Assembly: GCA_022577435.1 (NCBI GenBank)
Contig: JAKOON010000004.1
Location: 2,689,001 to 2,753,000 of the forward strand
Direction: 5' to 3'
DNA length: 64,000 bases
From: Embiotoca jacksoni
Lineage: Eukaryota; Chordata; Actinopteri; Embiotocidae
Below, piece by piece: positions 35,641 to 47,805 of the stretch (position 1 is the first letter of the stretch; every line of letters begins with the position of its first letter). Made by a program: the position numbers and the translations under genes. Under the pieces are notes generated by a model. The model worked only from the letters and a program-made list of their open reading frames with translations, was not told the origin of the DNA and made no database searches.

Positions 35641-38600
35641 AATGAGTCTTCAAAATAGACAATAAATCTAATAGCGTGCAAATTGAATGGAAATATGCTT
35701 TCGCAGGAACATCAAATCTGTGATTAATATTATCAACTTTGATGCTGTGATCTTATCTTGAGCTTCTTTTTTTTTACGGTTGATTAAATGAAAATTTCAT
35801 ATTGTTAGTTTGCAATTGCTGTAAATCCTTTTTTTTTCCCAATATGGAGAGCTCAACACAGGTAACACAAGAAAACAGCTGGTGTAAGCGTGGCAGATAG
35901 CAGCATGCTGCCACTGATTAAATTGCAATCGATTTCTGCAAAATGTCAGGAAACGCAAGGGTCTAGTGCCGTTTAATGTGCATCATGAGACCTGTAGGTA
36001 AGGGTCTGTGTTATCACTCGTATGTCACAGAATGTGGAGAATGACAAGGTGGTGCCAGGGGTTTAATTGGCGTAAACACATGTGGTGTAGCACGCAGGCT
36101 TAGTCTCCGAGGCAATGCCCAGTCAATGAGAGTCAAGAGAAGCATTCAACAGGGTTTGAAGGGAAACACTTATATTTACTTACCTAGATGGATTTTGGGG
36201 GGAATTTTTCTTTTATGAATAGGATGATAGAAGGCATGAAGTTCAAAAGAAATAAAATCAAAACAATAACTTGAGTAAACAGAAATCAGGATCAGTCAGC
36301 ACTGAAGCTCTCTAAAGCAAAAGAAATCCTTAGCTGATAAAAAGTGATTTTGTTGACTAATAAAAGTGCGCCTATGATCAATATGGCTGTAAATTGGTTT
36401 CGTTGGATAAGGCACCACCAGAGTTGAATAAATATAATCATGCAAAATAGCCCATCTAGATGTATTGGGACCTATTCAGGCATGTGGCTATTGTCGCAAT
36501 AGCACAAAAGGCTCTTGAGTTACTTTAGGATAACAACAAATGCAAACAAATCAAGAGCAAAAAGACAAAACAATTGACTTTAAACACCTTGATTGACAAA
36601 AAAACATAAATTCTAATTAGCCCAGTAATTGACAAGGAGGAGATGTGCTCAGTTTAAGGTTACAAAGACAGGAGAAGATTATTCTTTTGGATTACCTAAA
36701 TGGCTTTGCGGGGAAAAAGCCATTAATCAAATGCAGCCTCTGGTCAGGAAATAGCTCCATAGAAAATATCTCCAAACTTCTCATTTCAGCAGAGAATTCT
36801 GGCAAAGCTATAGAGCAGAGTCATGAATGACTGGCCCCACTCCAAACCCATTAATGATGAGATGATTGAACTCTCATTTACAGAATAACCCAAGACACTC
36901 AAAATGTCATACAGGGTTTGTCAACAGAGATTGTTTGGACAGACCAAGGTCACAGATTTGGAGATGTTCTTGATGTTGCTTGTTAACTTTTGAATTTTCG
37001 AGTAACAGTGCCGTATATGCCGAAGCCTATTTTTGACAAATGATGTAGAATAGTTGGACACAGATCAGGACCTTTATTAATTTTGACCATTGATGGTAAT
37101 TTTCAGAGCAAATTAAGTTGCCTCGGAAACAAAACCTGACTGATAATGGGTCACCAAAATAACACTGACGTATGCAGTGAAACACTCCATTCAATATACA
37201 TCTCCCACGCATGAAAAAACTATTTCCTTTTTTTTAATTTTATTTTATTTTCACAGTCACATGAATTTCCAGATGATAAGTGACTCTGCCCGTGAAACTG
37301 TGTTTCATTCATGTAAAACACTTTCCTCTGGATGCTGTCCTCCTTTGAATTGACTGGGGGGATCTCCAAAATTCCCACATGAAGCCTGACCGATAAATAA
37401 AGTGGAATTCAGTTAGAAGTTGTCTCAGGCAACAGATAATTTATTCTGCTTTGTTTCCTTGTTTTTCTTCTACTCCACAAGGGCTAGGAAATGCACACAT
37501 CTAGCATGAAGTGTGGGATAATTCATCATCACACAACAATACAGAGGAATCTCTGATGGAAATGATGCATATTATAAATGCATCTTATGTGTGACTTATG
37601 GACTGTTGCGGTTTGAGTGCTTATAAAGAATTAAAATTCTTTACAACTTGCAAAGCTGCAATGTGAGAGCCAGGGTGGTGTGGGTGGATGAGAGGCTGAA
37701 CTGAATTTGGCGGAATTTTGTGTTATGTTGCATTTTTTTGGTTTGTTTGTCAGTCATATAAAACATGTTTGTGCTGTTCAGTGTCGATGAAATGAAAAGC
37801 TAGTAAAAACACCATCACAAAAAAAAAATAAATGATTCATATCCTATGAGCTAATTTTTAGCCGTAAGCTACATGTTTTTTTTTTTTAATTTTTTTTTAT
37901 ATCTTGTTCCAGTTTTCAGAACAGTTTCTTAGCTTTAAATTCTCTCCAATTCTGCACTACATAATTTGCCAGGAGATGCAATATTATTATGCGAGGTTTC
38001 TCCCACTGATATAGGCAATTAGCCTCTGCACTGCACGGTGTTTCCTCAGTTATTGCCTCAGGAGGGTGATGGCACCCCAAGTTTCAGGGATTTGTGTGCT
38101 ATCAAAAGGAGGAGCAGTTACTGAATGCTGACAAAATAATCATTGTTTTATTTGTGCTAAAAAGATAAGGTGATCACATCTTAGTAGCAAGTACAAGACT
38201 AAATTTAGCTTGGAGTAAAAAAAAACAGTTATCATATTACAGCTTTTCAGAAAGGCTATAAAAGAAGCTCCGTTTGAGAAAATGTACTGCGGAGCCGAGA
38301 CCAGTAGAACAAAGGCGTGCTTGGAAAAGGGGGGAGACTTCTGTGCTCTATGCAAAACTGCCTCAAGATAAAGTTCTTAAAGTGTCTGTCAGATGCTGTG
38401 CAGAAGTCAATAGTCAGGCTCCCATATGAAGTTCTTAGTGCTTTTATTTCACTCAAAAACAGCACTGTCCTGAAAGAAAGGAGATATTGCCGTCTCCCTT
38501 TGTCCTTACTTCAAATGACCTCCATTCAGGTGTCACTTCCAACCTTTGTCACTTCATTTGATGCCAAGTTTTTTCTTAGCTGGACTATTTTAGCAATGTG

Positions 38601-41600
38601 ACTGTCTTTTACCAACATACAGTTTCTCTGCAGCACGTTTCCTTGAACTCATGACTGGTTTCCATCAAGGTCAAAGAGAAGTGGATATGAAAAAAAGGAG
38701 GGGGCGGTGGGGAGGGGAGAGACAACATAGTGCTTTAGAGTATTCAGATCCAGCCCTAATCTTCTCTCTCAAGATGACCGAGGGAAGGGATCACATATGA
38801 CGGAGGAGTCTTTATAATGGATTGGAAAAAAAGATGACGAGAGCCCACGCAACCACTCCTCCCTCTGGTGCAAGAACTAAATCCCCAAAGGAAACTCCTC
38901 ATAAACATTCAATTTGTTCAAGGCAGCTCAAAATGTGTTCAGTTTCTCATTTATTGTAGCTTTGGTGCATTTCCAGTGGAGCCCTCGTATAGCATGTCGA
39001 CCAATCAAATAACCTGGAAACAGGTTTGCTGCTTCTGCCATGGTTGTAATTTCCACCCCACTGGCAGGCCATCCAATCTAATCTAATTTAGACAAATTAT
39101 ACATTCAATTAATTGTATATTAATTTAATTTGATATGGGTTCAATCAGTGACATGATTTGTTTGTTTAGACCAGCGGGAAGGTCCATGGAGCCGCTGGAT
39201 TGCGGGATTTAAATCATGCTTGATAGTTATGTCCTCACTGAAGGGAGAAAAAGTGAGGAATTCAGGGAATGTAAATGCTCCCCCACCTCATCTTAGCCAG
39301 AATGAAACTCCACTTTGGCTGTCATTTTCATCCACACATGTGGAGTTTTCAGGAAAGGGACGAGTGAAAAGAACACATTTGCCTTCACAAATTGCATGAA
39401 ATCCTGCCCAGGATTTGGTGATAAGGGTTCAGGGTTGGAAGCGCCCCACACATTTCTCAGGGAAGCTTTGATAGATGCATTTCATTAAAACAATTTTTAC
39501 CAACAACTGAAGCGACCTTGAAGAGACGGCTGTTTAATTATCAAGGTTAAAATATCCAGAGCGATTTGAGTTATAGCTCTGTTTTTTATTCCTTTTTTTT
39601 TTCTGGGCTAGATGCAGTGTCCTTGTTGCAACAGACCACAATGAGAATCAAAATGAGAGTGGATTGGACAGGAGGTATTGCGTCACAGTCTAATGTGGAG
39701 CCTGCGGTCGGTGCCAGTTAAAGGATGCCGGTCTGAAATGGGGATCCAAGTCATTTTGGTTGAGCTGTCCCTATTTTTTTATATTTCTTTTTTATTAACT
39801 TGCTCAAGCTTTAGGAAAACGGTAAACAAACATCGCATGATCTGACTGTTTGGCAGCATAAGTACTCCACAAAAGGACTATTTGCAAAACTTGATTGAAG
39901 AATGCTTCATTTATAGATTCTGGGAGAAGATCGAACAAATGGACGAGAAGCAGAACTGTCGGAGCGGGAACTCAATGTAGTCACGGCACCGGGGTCAATA
40001 TTGCAAACAACGTTTTGACTCCAATACAAACAGTTTTGATCCGAGCGCTCCCACCGATCCAAACATTTACTTATTCCAATCATTGCCCGAAATGACAAAG
40101 TAGGCCTTTGCCCTGTGGAGTGCAGATGCTTTTTAAAGATGTTCCAAATGATTAACGCCTTTGCATTCAACATGGCTGTCTGTCAACAAGTTGTTTGATT
40201 GCATTTTATTGCTTGTGTCTGTGCATGCAGCTACCGACACAAATTTAAGATTTGGGTTGACATTTAGACCCTCCTAACCTCTAATAAGCATAGATGCAGC
40301 ACCATGCAAGCGCTGAGGCTCAGGACTTTAATTATTACCATTATCTTCATTGTGGAATGAACATAGAGGGTCACTGAATCTTTGACCCTTACATTTTTCT
40401 GTTATTAGCTTTTTTTAATTTGTTTTTTATGTTCTGCACTTCATCTTCGAGTACATGTTATTGGCCTTCCTGTATTCTGCTCTCTTTCAAGGGCATCAAA
40501 TAGTGTCATTTTGTCACAGCCCGCTGACATCTCAGAGATATGCACACGGTATCTTAGGTTTGTGCTCTAAAGAAGTTAGGTTTAGTAAAACATTGTGGTT
40601 TGGGTTAAATGTGACATGGTGACAATTTAGTTCGGGTTATGCGCCGAAACTATTTGGGTCGGGTTACGAGAGGATCGTGGTTTTGGTCAAAATAAGTCAT
40701 ATTATGTTTTTTACTTAAGTTTCAAGTGAAGTGTTACTTGGGTCACTTCAAAGAAATCCATGTTCATTTTTGCTTTCTCACAAATTCTAACACCAGCCAT
40801 TTGAATGAAAATCTGCCTTCCTTTGTCACTCTTTCTACTCTGTCACGTGACCTTTTCCTTTGACTCAGGTGGTCACAGTGCTGATGCCAAAGGCCACCTT
40901 CTGTGCAGGTCTCTGACCCCAATGGCTTTGACAACCTGGAAATCAGAAAAGGCTGATCTTTACTCAAAACGCAAAGCTCATTCCTATCTCACAAGCAGAC
41001 AGATTGGTACACATAGCAGCCCATCACTCTACACTGTCTAAGCTGCTGAACCTGACTGTGACTACACTGATGGGGTGATTGACCTAATTTAGTTTTAAGG
41101 TACCACGGACACTAACCTGTCTCATGAAGTCAACTTAGAAGCAAAGAAAAATATTTACTCTATTTTAAATGAATGACCACACAAATCTTCTTTAAAAAAA
41201 AGTTGACTGAACTTGTTTCAAAATAACATAATCACTCAAATTAAACAATTCAAACTTTAATTAGAACAGAACAAAACAAAAACACCAGATAAGAAGGTGA
41301 CTTAAGGGGTATTTTTTTTTTCAATACCTCCTAAAATAATGTTAAGGCAAAATTGTCTCCATACAAATTGACATGTTGCACGATGGACACATTTGTCAAA
41401 ACACAGTGGAATTACACTAAAATCTTGTTCAATAAACAAATAAATAAAAGTCTGAATCAAAATGTCAATTTCACAAAATGTCCCTGTAACAAATACAATG
41501 CGGGCGCAAGCGCACAGACTCTTAGACGCACAGGAGTCCTCACACAGGCAGAGGCATGTCAAGTTGTACTCACAGCTCAGTGTCAGTCCTGAAGAAGTCC

Positions 41601-42129
41601 TGAAGAAGTCCCCAGTGAAGTCCATCCTTGTCTGCCTCCAAAAAAGCCCTGAAAGTTCAATCTAATTTTCTGTCCATCCCAAAAATAAATAAATAAAAAA
41701 TAAAGAAGTTGTATTTAATAAGCAAGCTGTAGCCACGGTGAATTATTTGTTGGAAAAGTGCACAATGTCCTTTCTAGTCAGCAGTACAATCCTCCAACAT
41801 GAAGTTCACTTCACCACCTGGCTGCACCAACATACAACAACAATAGTTTACTTCTCTCTGTCCCGTCTCTCGCGATCACTTCTGCTTCTGAGTCAAATAC
41901 CCCAGGTGAACCAATCAGACCACCTTTACTGACCAATCAAATCACACAGCGAAAATTAAAGGAACATGCAAACAGGCAAGAGTCCATTCATTTTCCTCAA
42001 TAACTATTTTATGATTTGTTGACCATGTTTCTTTTAATGCTACAAACTAAAATTACTCTCACATCTTATTTTTTCTCATCCTGTGATTTTCTTCATTTGG
42101 AAGTAAATTAAATCAATTCCTCCACTTTC

Positions 42130-44125
42130 CCATCAGGGTTACAAACAGAATCTGGTTTGCTGTCACTGTAACAGTGGCACTGTGGCAGCTTTACAGGTTT
42201 AGTTCAGAGCAGCGTTTTCTTTGATTTGGGAGGGTTTTGATGACAGCAGCTTTGCATATGAAGATATACCTGAGGCTACTGATGATGAGGAGCTTGTTTC
42301 TCTGCCAATCATAAAAGCAGAGCTGGAGTGTAAAAAAGACAACATCATGAGTTCTGAATGGCACAAAGGTCAAAATATGTCTGATTCACATCAACGAGAA
42401 AAGTTAGGCCCGATGAAGGAATCTCATGTAATTACCTCAACTGCCTTGACCTTGCTTCTATAAATGCACGAAGGGTACTTGCTTTACACAGAAATGTTGC
42501 AACAACCAGAAGCACAAGATTGTGAGTTCTGTATGGCCTATGTGCAAGAGAAGACCGTATAAACATGAAATATATCAGTTTACACGTTTAGAAATATTAA
42601 TTCATTTTAAGCACTTTTATCTGATGTCTGTAAATGATTGTAATCATTTCATAACTAACAAAAAAACATATTTTTGCATCTTTTGTTATTCAACCTGTGT
42701 TCTGAAAAGATTACAGCAAGCACAGTATAAATATATGGTGATAACTGGCAACCCGCGTGCTTGAAAAACAGCTCATGCATTTGACTGGAAGAAAAAGACT
42801 GAAATGAGCAGACCCCTTCGAGAAACGGTGTTCAATGTCCATTACTTCCAAAGGCATTACAGAAAACTCATCCGTCTCCATCATTTTGATTTTGAGAAGG
42901 TACTGCATAGAGATCATGAACAGGATTTAGAAGAGAGATATAATAGCATTGCATGCAATTAGATTCAAACCCGTGCAAGAGCTGAAAATGGATGATTTCC
43001 CAGAGGGTTGTTCTAATCCACTCAACTGCCATGGCACCTTGTCATGCACTTCTTTAAACAAATCATATTTTTATCCTGGCGTAAGGTCACACTATTTACA
43101 TGCATTTCTGTTGCTGCCAAAAATATCTGATTTGGCATTACTTCTTAAAACATCAGGTCTGGGCCATAGTTTACCTGAACTGGGCATTCAGGATGAATCC
43201 ATGGTGCATCTATAATTGCACTGTTCTTGTGGAACAACAGCACCATAGGACATCAAGTCAGAGGGTCGCGCAATTCTACTTTAGTTAATGAACGCCTTTT
43301 GTGAGACTGCACCATCAGATGGCTGCCAGTGAGCATGAAAAGAACAACAACATTCATCAACACGCGTTCTCAAATTAAAGTGTGTGATATGACTAAATAG
43401 ATTATACATAATCATGGACACCATAGTAACGTGATCCCCTATAATAACAGCGATGCTTACCATGTGTTTATCTCTGCTGATAAACCTCTACATGAGCTGT
43501 GTGGCTACATCTATTTACATGGTGAATTTGCTGCTGAACGAGTTCACTCAAGTAAACTGACTTTTTAGGTCAATGCATGTAGCTACGATAAGTGGCCTAT
43601 AATAGTTCGAATAGACAAAAGCTCTCATTATGAGGTTAAGAGGCTCAGATATTTACCCGACTTGAACGGCATTATGGTTAACCTACTTTTGCTCATTCAA
43701 AGAGAAATGAGGGTGGGGGTTGGGTGTTGCTGGCAGCTGCCTTTCATAGTTTTGTGCCAGCGGACTGATCTATCTCTGGGTGAAGCACCGTGATGGGTGG
43801 ATAAGGATATTCTCTTAAATGCTATATTTATGCTGAACAGGGCTTCATCAGGGGGTATGAAAGTTGCATGAAAACAGCTTAACCTATGTACCAGAGCACA
43901 GCAAATCGGTGTATAAAAAGGTGCTTGTGTGTGAAAGACAATCTCCACTTCTTCTCCCAGCTAGCAGTTGCTAGAACCAATGAAGCTTTAAAGTATATTG
44001 CTGATATTGCTTTGCTGATTGGCAACCGACATTTGACCCAGAAAACGTCACTTTTGTCAGTTAGACATGTTTTAGACGCGTTTTACTGGCAGAGCTGTAT
44101 GAAGCTTTTTCAATCCCAGAAACCA
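42130..44125 (+). pseudogene. Unidentified patch of broken protein-like frames
   Basis: I do not recognise this. Several plus-strand segments read like protein but are separated by stops and frame changes. 42130-42460 has a Cys/His cluster (CCHC-type spacing near 42158) followed by an acidic EATDDEE stretch. 42500-42535 has CEFCMAY. 42800-42960 is rich in His, Arg and aromatic residues, ending EERYNSIA. 42950-43290, 43450-43690 and 43955-44125 are further segments, the last with ARTNEALKYIADIALL. Amino-acid composition is balanced and unlike translated repeats. It could be a decayed host gene, a domesticated element or an old viral insertion; nothing here decides between them. Extent and strand are my estimate. 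Confidence 0.3.
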
Positions 44126-44972
44126 ATAAAAAAAAAAAAGCCTTCTTCTAAAAGCATTATAATTCACCAAAGACTGTGGCACATCAGTGCATTGCATGAA
44201 AAAAACCCAACATATGTAGCATGACTAACAAAGTCAAAATAGCCCATTACTGCAAACACTGCACCATGCACAGCAGAAAGGCACAATGTTAAAGAGAGTG
44301 GGAGAAAAGGTGACATGGGAATAATTTGAGTCGTTGTGCTAATTAAAACAAACAAACAAACAAACCAAACAAATTTAATAACACAATTGTAATTTGAATG
44401 ATAAATTGTTATTTTTCATGATTTTTTCCCATAAACGTTTTCACAGGTTTGTTATCTGTGTATATTTTACTGTAGAGCTAAAATGTGCCCGAGCTAGGTA
44501 ATCCATATGAGTGTTTTGAATGTATATACTGTGTATTTCTATGTCCATGAACGTTATGTTCAGTTAGGCTCTGGTTTCTACACTTTAAGGCTTTGCACAG
44601 GCTTCTTCAGATCTCTTATCGAGTAGAGCTTGGTCGGGAATTACACAGGGTCCCCAAACTCTATGTTAATAATCATAAAGGTGTAAATCGACTGACCCTA
44701 CAGGTGCAATAAAAATAACCGGAGAGTGAGGGAGATGTCGGTTGAGCACTCGTCTCTACACACCCACACAGTCCTCCGGCAAGGTTTAATTAGCCAAAAC
44801 AAGTGAAAACACCTGTGTGGGTGGATCTAGGGTGTATAAGGGCTTTAAAACTAGTGGAACTGCTGCAGAATAGTAAACTTTTAAATGTAGTTTTCCTATT
44901 ATTCTTTCACATTATTCATCTATAATATACACATGCTTTATAATGAACAGGGTCACAAGGGTGCTGGAGCAG
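44126..44972. other. Gene-free intergenic DNA
   Basis: AT-rich non-coding sequence with a short (AAAC)n run at 44347-44370. Nothing else is visible before the satellite block. Confidence 0.5.
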
Positions 44973-45412
44973 TTCAATTCAATTCAATTCAATTCAATTC
45001 AATTCAATTCAATTCAATTCAATTCAATTCAATTCAATTCATTTCATTTCATTTCATTTCAATTCAATTCAATTCAATTCAATTCAATTCAATTCAATTC
45101 AATTCAGTTCAATTAAATTATGTTCTATTCTATTCTATTCATTTCATTTCATTTCATTTCATTTCATTTCAATTCAATTCAATTCAATTCAATTCAATTC
45201 AATTCATTTCAATTGAATTGAATTCATTTCATTTCAATTCAATTCAATTCATTTCAATTGAATTCATTTCAATTCAATTCCTTTCATTTCATTTCATTTC
45301 AATTCTATTAATTGCAATTGATTTCAATTAATTTAATTTCAAATCAATTCAATTCAATTCAATTAATTTCAATTCAATTCAATCCAATTCAATTTATTTA
45401 AATTCAATTCAG
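44973..45412. repeat. AATTC-type pentanucleotide satellite
   Basis: About 440 bases of tandem TTCAA units with interspersed TTTCA variants (blocks at 45042-45060, 45140-45170, 45225-45235 and 45270-45300) and some CTATT units (45123-45140). Variant units occur in local clusters, as expected from slippage. The 132-codon open frame over it (Gln-Phe-Asn-Ser-Ile repeats) is an artefact. It runs directly into the dispersed repeat that follows. Confidence 0.95.
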
Positions 45413-45800
45413 TTTTATTTGTATAACATTTAATCACAACATAAGTCATGTTAGAGCAGTTCATATCGTAAAGTCCTTACAACAGAACTTTACACCATTA
45501 CAGAGAGAAACCCAAAAATTCAATACTTCCCACATGAGCGACAGCTGGAAGGAAAAACGGCATTTTAACAAGGGGAGACCTGCAACAGAACCAGGCTCAG
45601 AAGTGGGCGGCCATCTGCCTCGACTAGTTGTGGCAAGGGGAGAGTGAACAGAGAAAAGAACAGCAAAGAGAAACAACAAACAATAAACATTGGGTCGGTT
45701 CGGGGGTCAGTAACTGCAGATCAGAACGAAGCTCCAGAGCTGGAGATACCTGCAGAATAAGCACAAAACTATGTGAGACAGGAACAGGGTAAAGAGACAG
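45405..45800. mobile_element. Dispersed teleost repeat adjoining the satellite
   Basis: Starts CAGTTTTATTTGTATAACAT and continues with a cacattacag/gagaaacccaa block, CACATGAGCGACAGCTGGAA, GAAAAACGGCATTTTAACAA, CAGAACCAGGCTCAGAAGTG, GGCGGCCATCTGCCTCGACT and a GGGGAGAGTGAACAGAGAAA tail. This ordered set of blocks is a very abundant non-coding repeat in fish genomes. In other copies it also begins with a run of AATTC units. No transposase or reverse transcriptase is encoded. Confidence 0.75.
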
Positions 45801-47400
45801 CAGACAATAGACTGATGTTTTTTGGTCTTATGGGTTGAATTTTTCTGACAATGTCTGTCACAATATTTCTGAATGAACTGAAGAGAGGTTATATATAGTC
45901 ACAACTACTGTGCAACACAAGAAATTAAATAAAAGTCCATTGTGGATCGCCTATTGCTGAGATGTTTAACTTCTCTTTAAGCAATTTTGGGTAATTGAAA
46001 GGCAAAGAAAACTGTGGTTTTCTATAACTAGGATCAAAATACTTCTGTAGTCCATGTGCTAATTCATGCAAACTAATGCATGAGCATATTAACTAAATAA
46101 CTCCCTCCAACTGAAACCACCTGCAGCCAAGGTAGTTCTACCAAACCAAACTGTGTATTGATTTAATAAACTGTCCATCGATTCCAAGGCTGGGCATGTT
46201 TCTATACTCGGCCTAGCTCTGTCTAGTTCCTCCTTTTCTCTCTTTTCCATCTAATTTATGGCGGCAGACAAAGCACTTAAAGGGTGAAGCTTTTTAGACT
46301 CAGGACTCTTGAGCATATGACAGAGCGCATTAGCTTTTCCACTTTATGCAGATATTGGCCCACTTTGTCACTAAAAAGGCATGTAGAGGACTATTTTTGC
46401 CCAATTCAAAGTGAGGAAAGTGTGTCATGACCCAGTAGCACAGAGTGAAACCTGAGTGAAGTCCTGCTGGATCACTTCCTCATGCTACATCCTTTCTTGC
46501 CGTTAAACATTAATCATGATTGACTGATTGGTGTGTATTTGAAGTCCTCCCAGAGGAGAATGCCCTCAGCGACACCTTTTTAACAAGCTCTTAAAATGAA
46601 GTGGTTGTGTAGTCTGGATGTTTTTTGTCAGATGGGGTCAGTAAAGGGAGCGTTAATTCCCGTGGGTCTGACTGAAAACTGAATACAGTCAACAGTGTCA
46701 TACATCGTTTAACAGCGGCAGCAGAACAATGTTTAAAGGACAGTATTTTACCAGAGCCTTCTCGATTGCCCTGTCAAGTCTGTCTGCTGTTACAAAGGGA
46801 AAATAAATTGTGAAAGTGCAGTTGCTTCAACACATGCATATCATTACAGTGCTACTTTAAATCCAAATTAAGGGAAGTCATTGCTGAATAGTGAAAGTTG
46901 GCATGCACATTTATTTCCATGTCACTGTGCTTAGTAGAAATTTAACAACACATTAATCAATTTAGTTAACTGTTTGGCTCTTTCTCATTGCGTTTCCAGG
47001 AGGGTTTCTTCTTCCTCGGCCGTGGACTCTTGGTTTAGTCAGTAAAACAGCTTTATTTTCTTTTGGAAAACCACAATGCTTTTCCAAGCTTTCATATGAC
47101 AATATGAAGCTTCAGCAAAAAGACACTACATCGGCCATATAGCAACACCACTGAGTAACACAGTTCAATATTTCTCAGGTATTTTTATGGTAATCGAAAC
47201 AAAGTCAAAAAAAATCTTGCATGGTTAACACACTGATAAAGTTCTCAAGCTTTGCTCACGATTTGCTTTGTAAAATCTACTGATAAAGCAACGTGTGAGC
47301 TGCGGAGGAGAATTTAATTCCTGTCCCAGTAACTCAAGATACTGACTCGGCACACTGCAGTCTAAAACTGCAAAACAGTTTCAGTTTAGTCCCCTAACAT
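45801..47400. other. Gene-free intergenic DNA
   Basis: AT-rich sequence without recognisable gene, repeat family or extended open frame. Confidence 0.5.
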
Positions 47401-47402
47401 CA

Positions 47403-47805
47403 AAAGGAATAGTCTGACATTTTAGAAAATGTGAGTATTTACTTTCTTGCTGTGAGATGAGATTATTGATGTTTACACAGCGAAAATGAAACCGCAGCTT
47501 GCTGCTGGTTAGTCTGGTCATAAAGACCGAAAACAGCAGCTGACAGTAAAACTTCAACCTGTCTTCTTCACACCTTGGCTTTCATACAAATTAACCAAAT
47601 GAGATATTATGTGTGAATTAGTGAGCTCTAGAGGTGATGGTAGGTGGATTTTATTACCTTAGAGAGCCATGTTCACTCTTTTTCCTTGTTTACCGGTGTT
47701 GTGTGAAGCTACAGAAACTGGTTGCTGACTATAGCGTCATATCCACCATGCCGACATTTTGTATTTATCTTCTCATCTCACTCTTGGTGAGAGTGTAATT
47801 TCCCA
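47403..47805. mobile_element. Dispersed percomorph repeat, diverged copy
   Basis: Opens with GGAATAGTCTGACATTTTAG, then TTTACTTTCTTGCTGTGAGA, CTGCTGGTTAGTCTGGTCAT, GACCGAAAACAGCAGCTGAC, and an aaattaaccaaatgaga/gtgaattagtgagctctagaggtg stretch. The order corresponds to a non-coding repeat that I recognise from percomorph genomes (agggatagttcgacattttgg-type start). It is clearly diverged and has no coding capacity. Confidence 0.6.

Larger units (their letters stand above)
31021..42125. other. Gene-free intergenic DNA between slitrk5 and pcdh17
   Basis: No gene supported; open frames are short and lack domains. Simple repeats are scattered (poly-T at 32204-32222 and 32567-32582, poly-A at about 33154-33171, a purine tract at 35550-35640). 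Two repeat-free stretches (31130-31440 and 36360-36900) have the texture of conserved enhancers and are discussed in the findings. Confidence 0.5.

Noticed and set aside
43920..43965. Splice-acceptor-like CTTCTTCTCCCAG before the last protein-like segment of the 42-44 kb patch
   Set aside because: A single acceptor-like motif is common by chance in pyrimidine-rich DNA, and no matching donor with consistent phase was found.
44933..45331. 132-codon open frame of Gln-Phe-Asn-Ser-Ile repeats
   Set aside because: It is a translation of the AATTC satellite. A five-base unit gives a five-residue repeat in every open frame.
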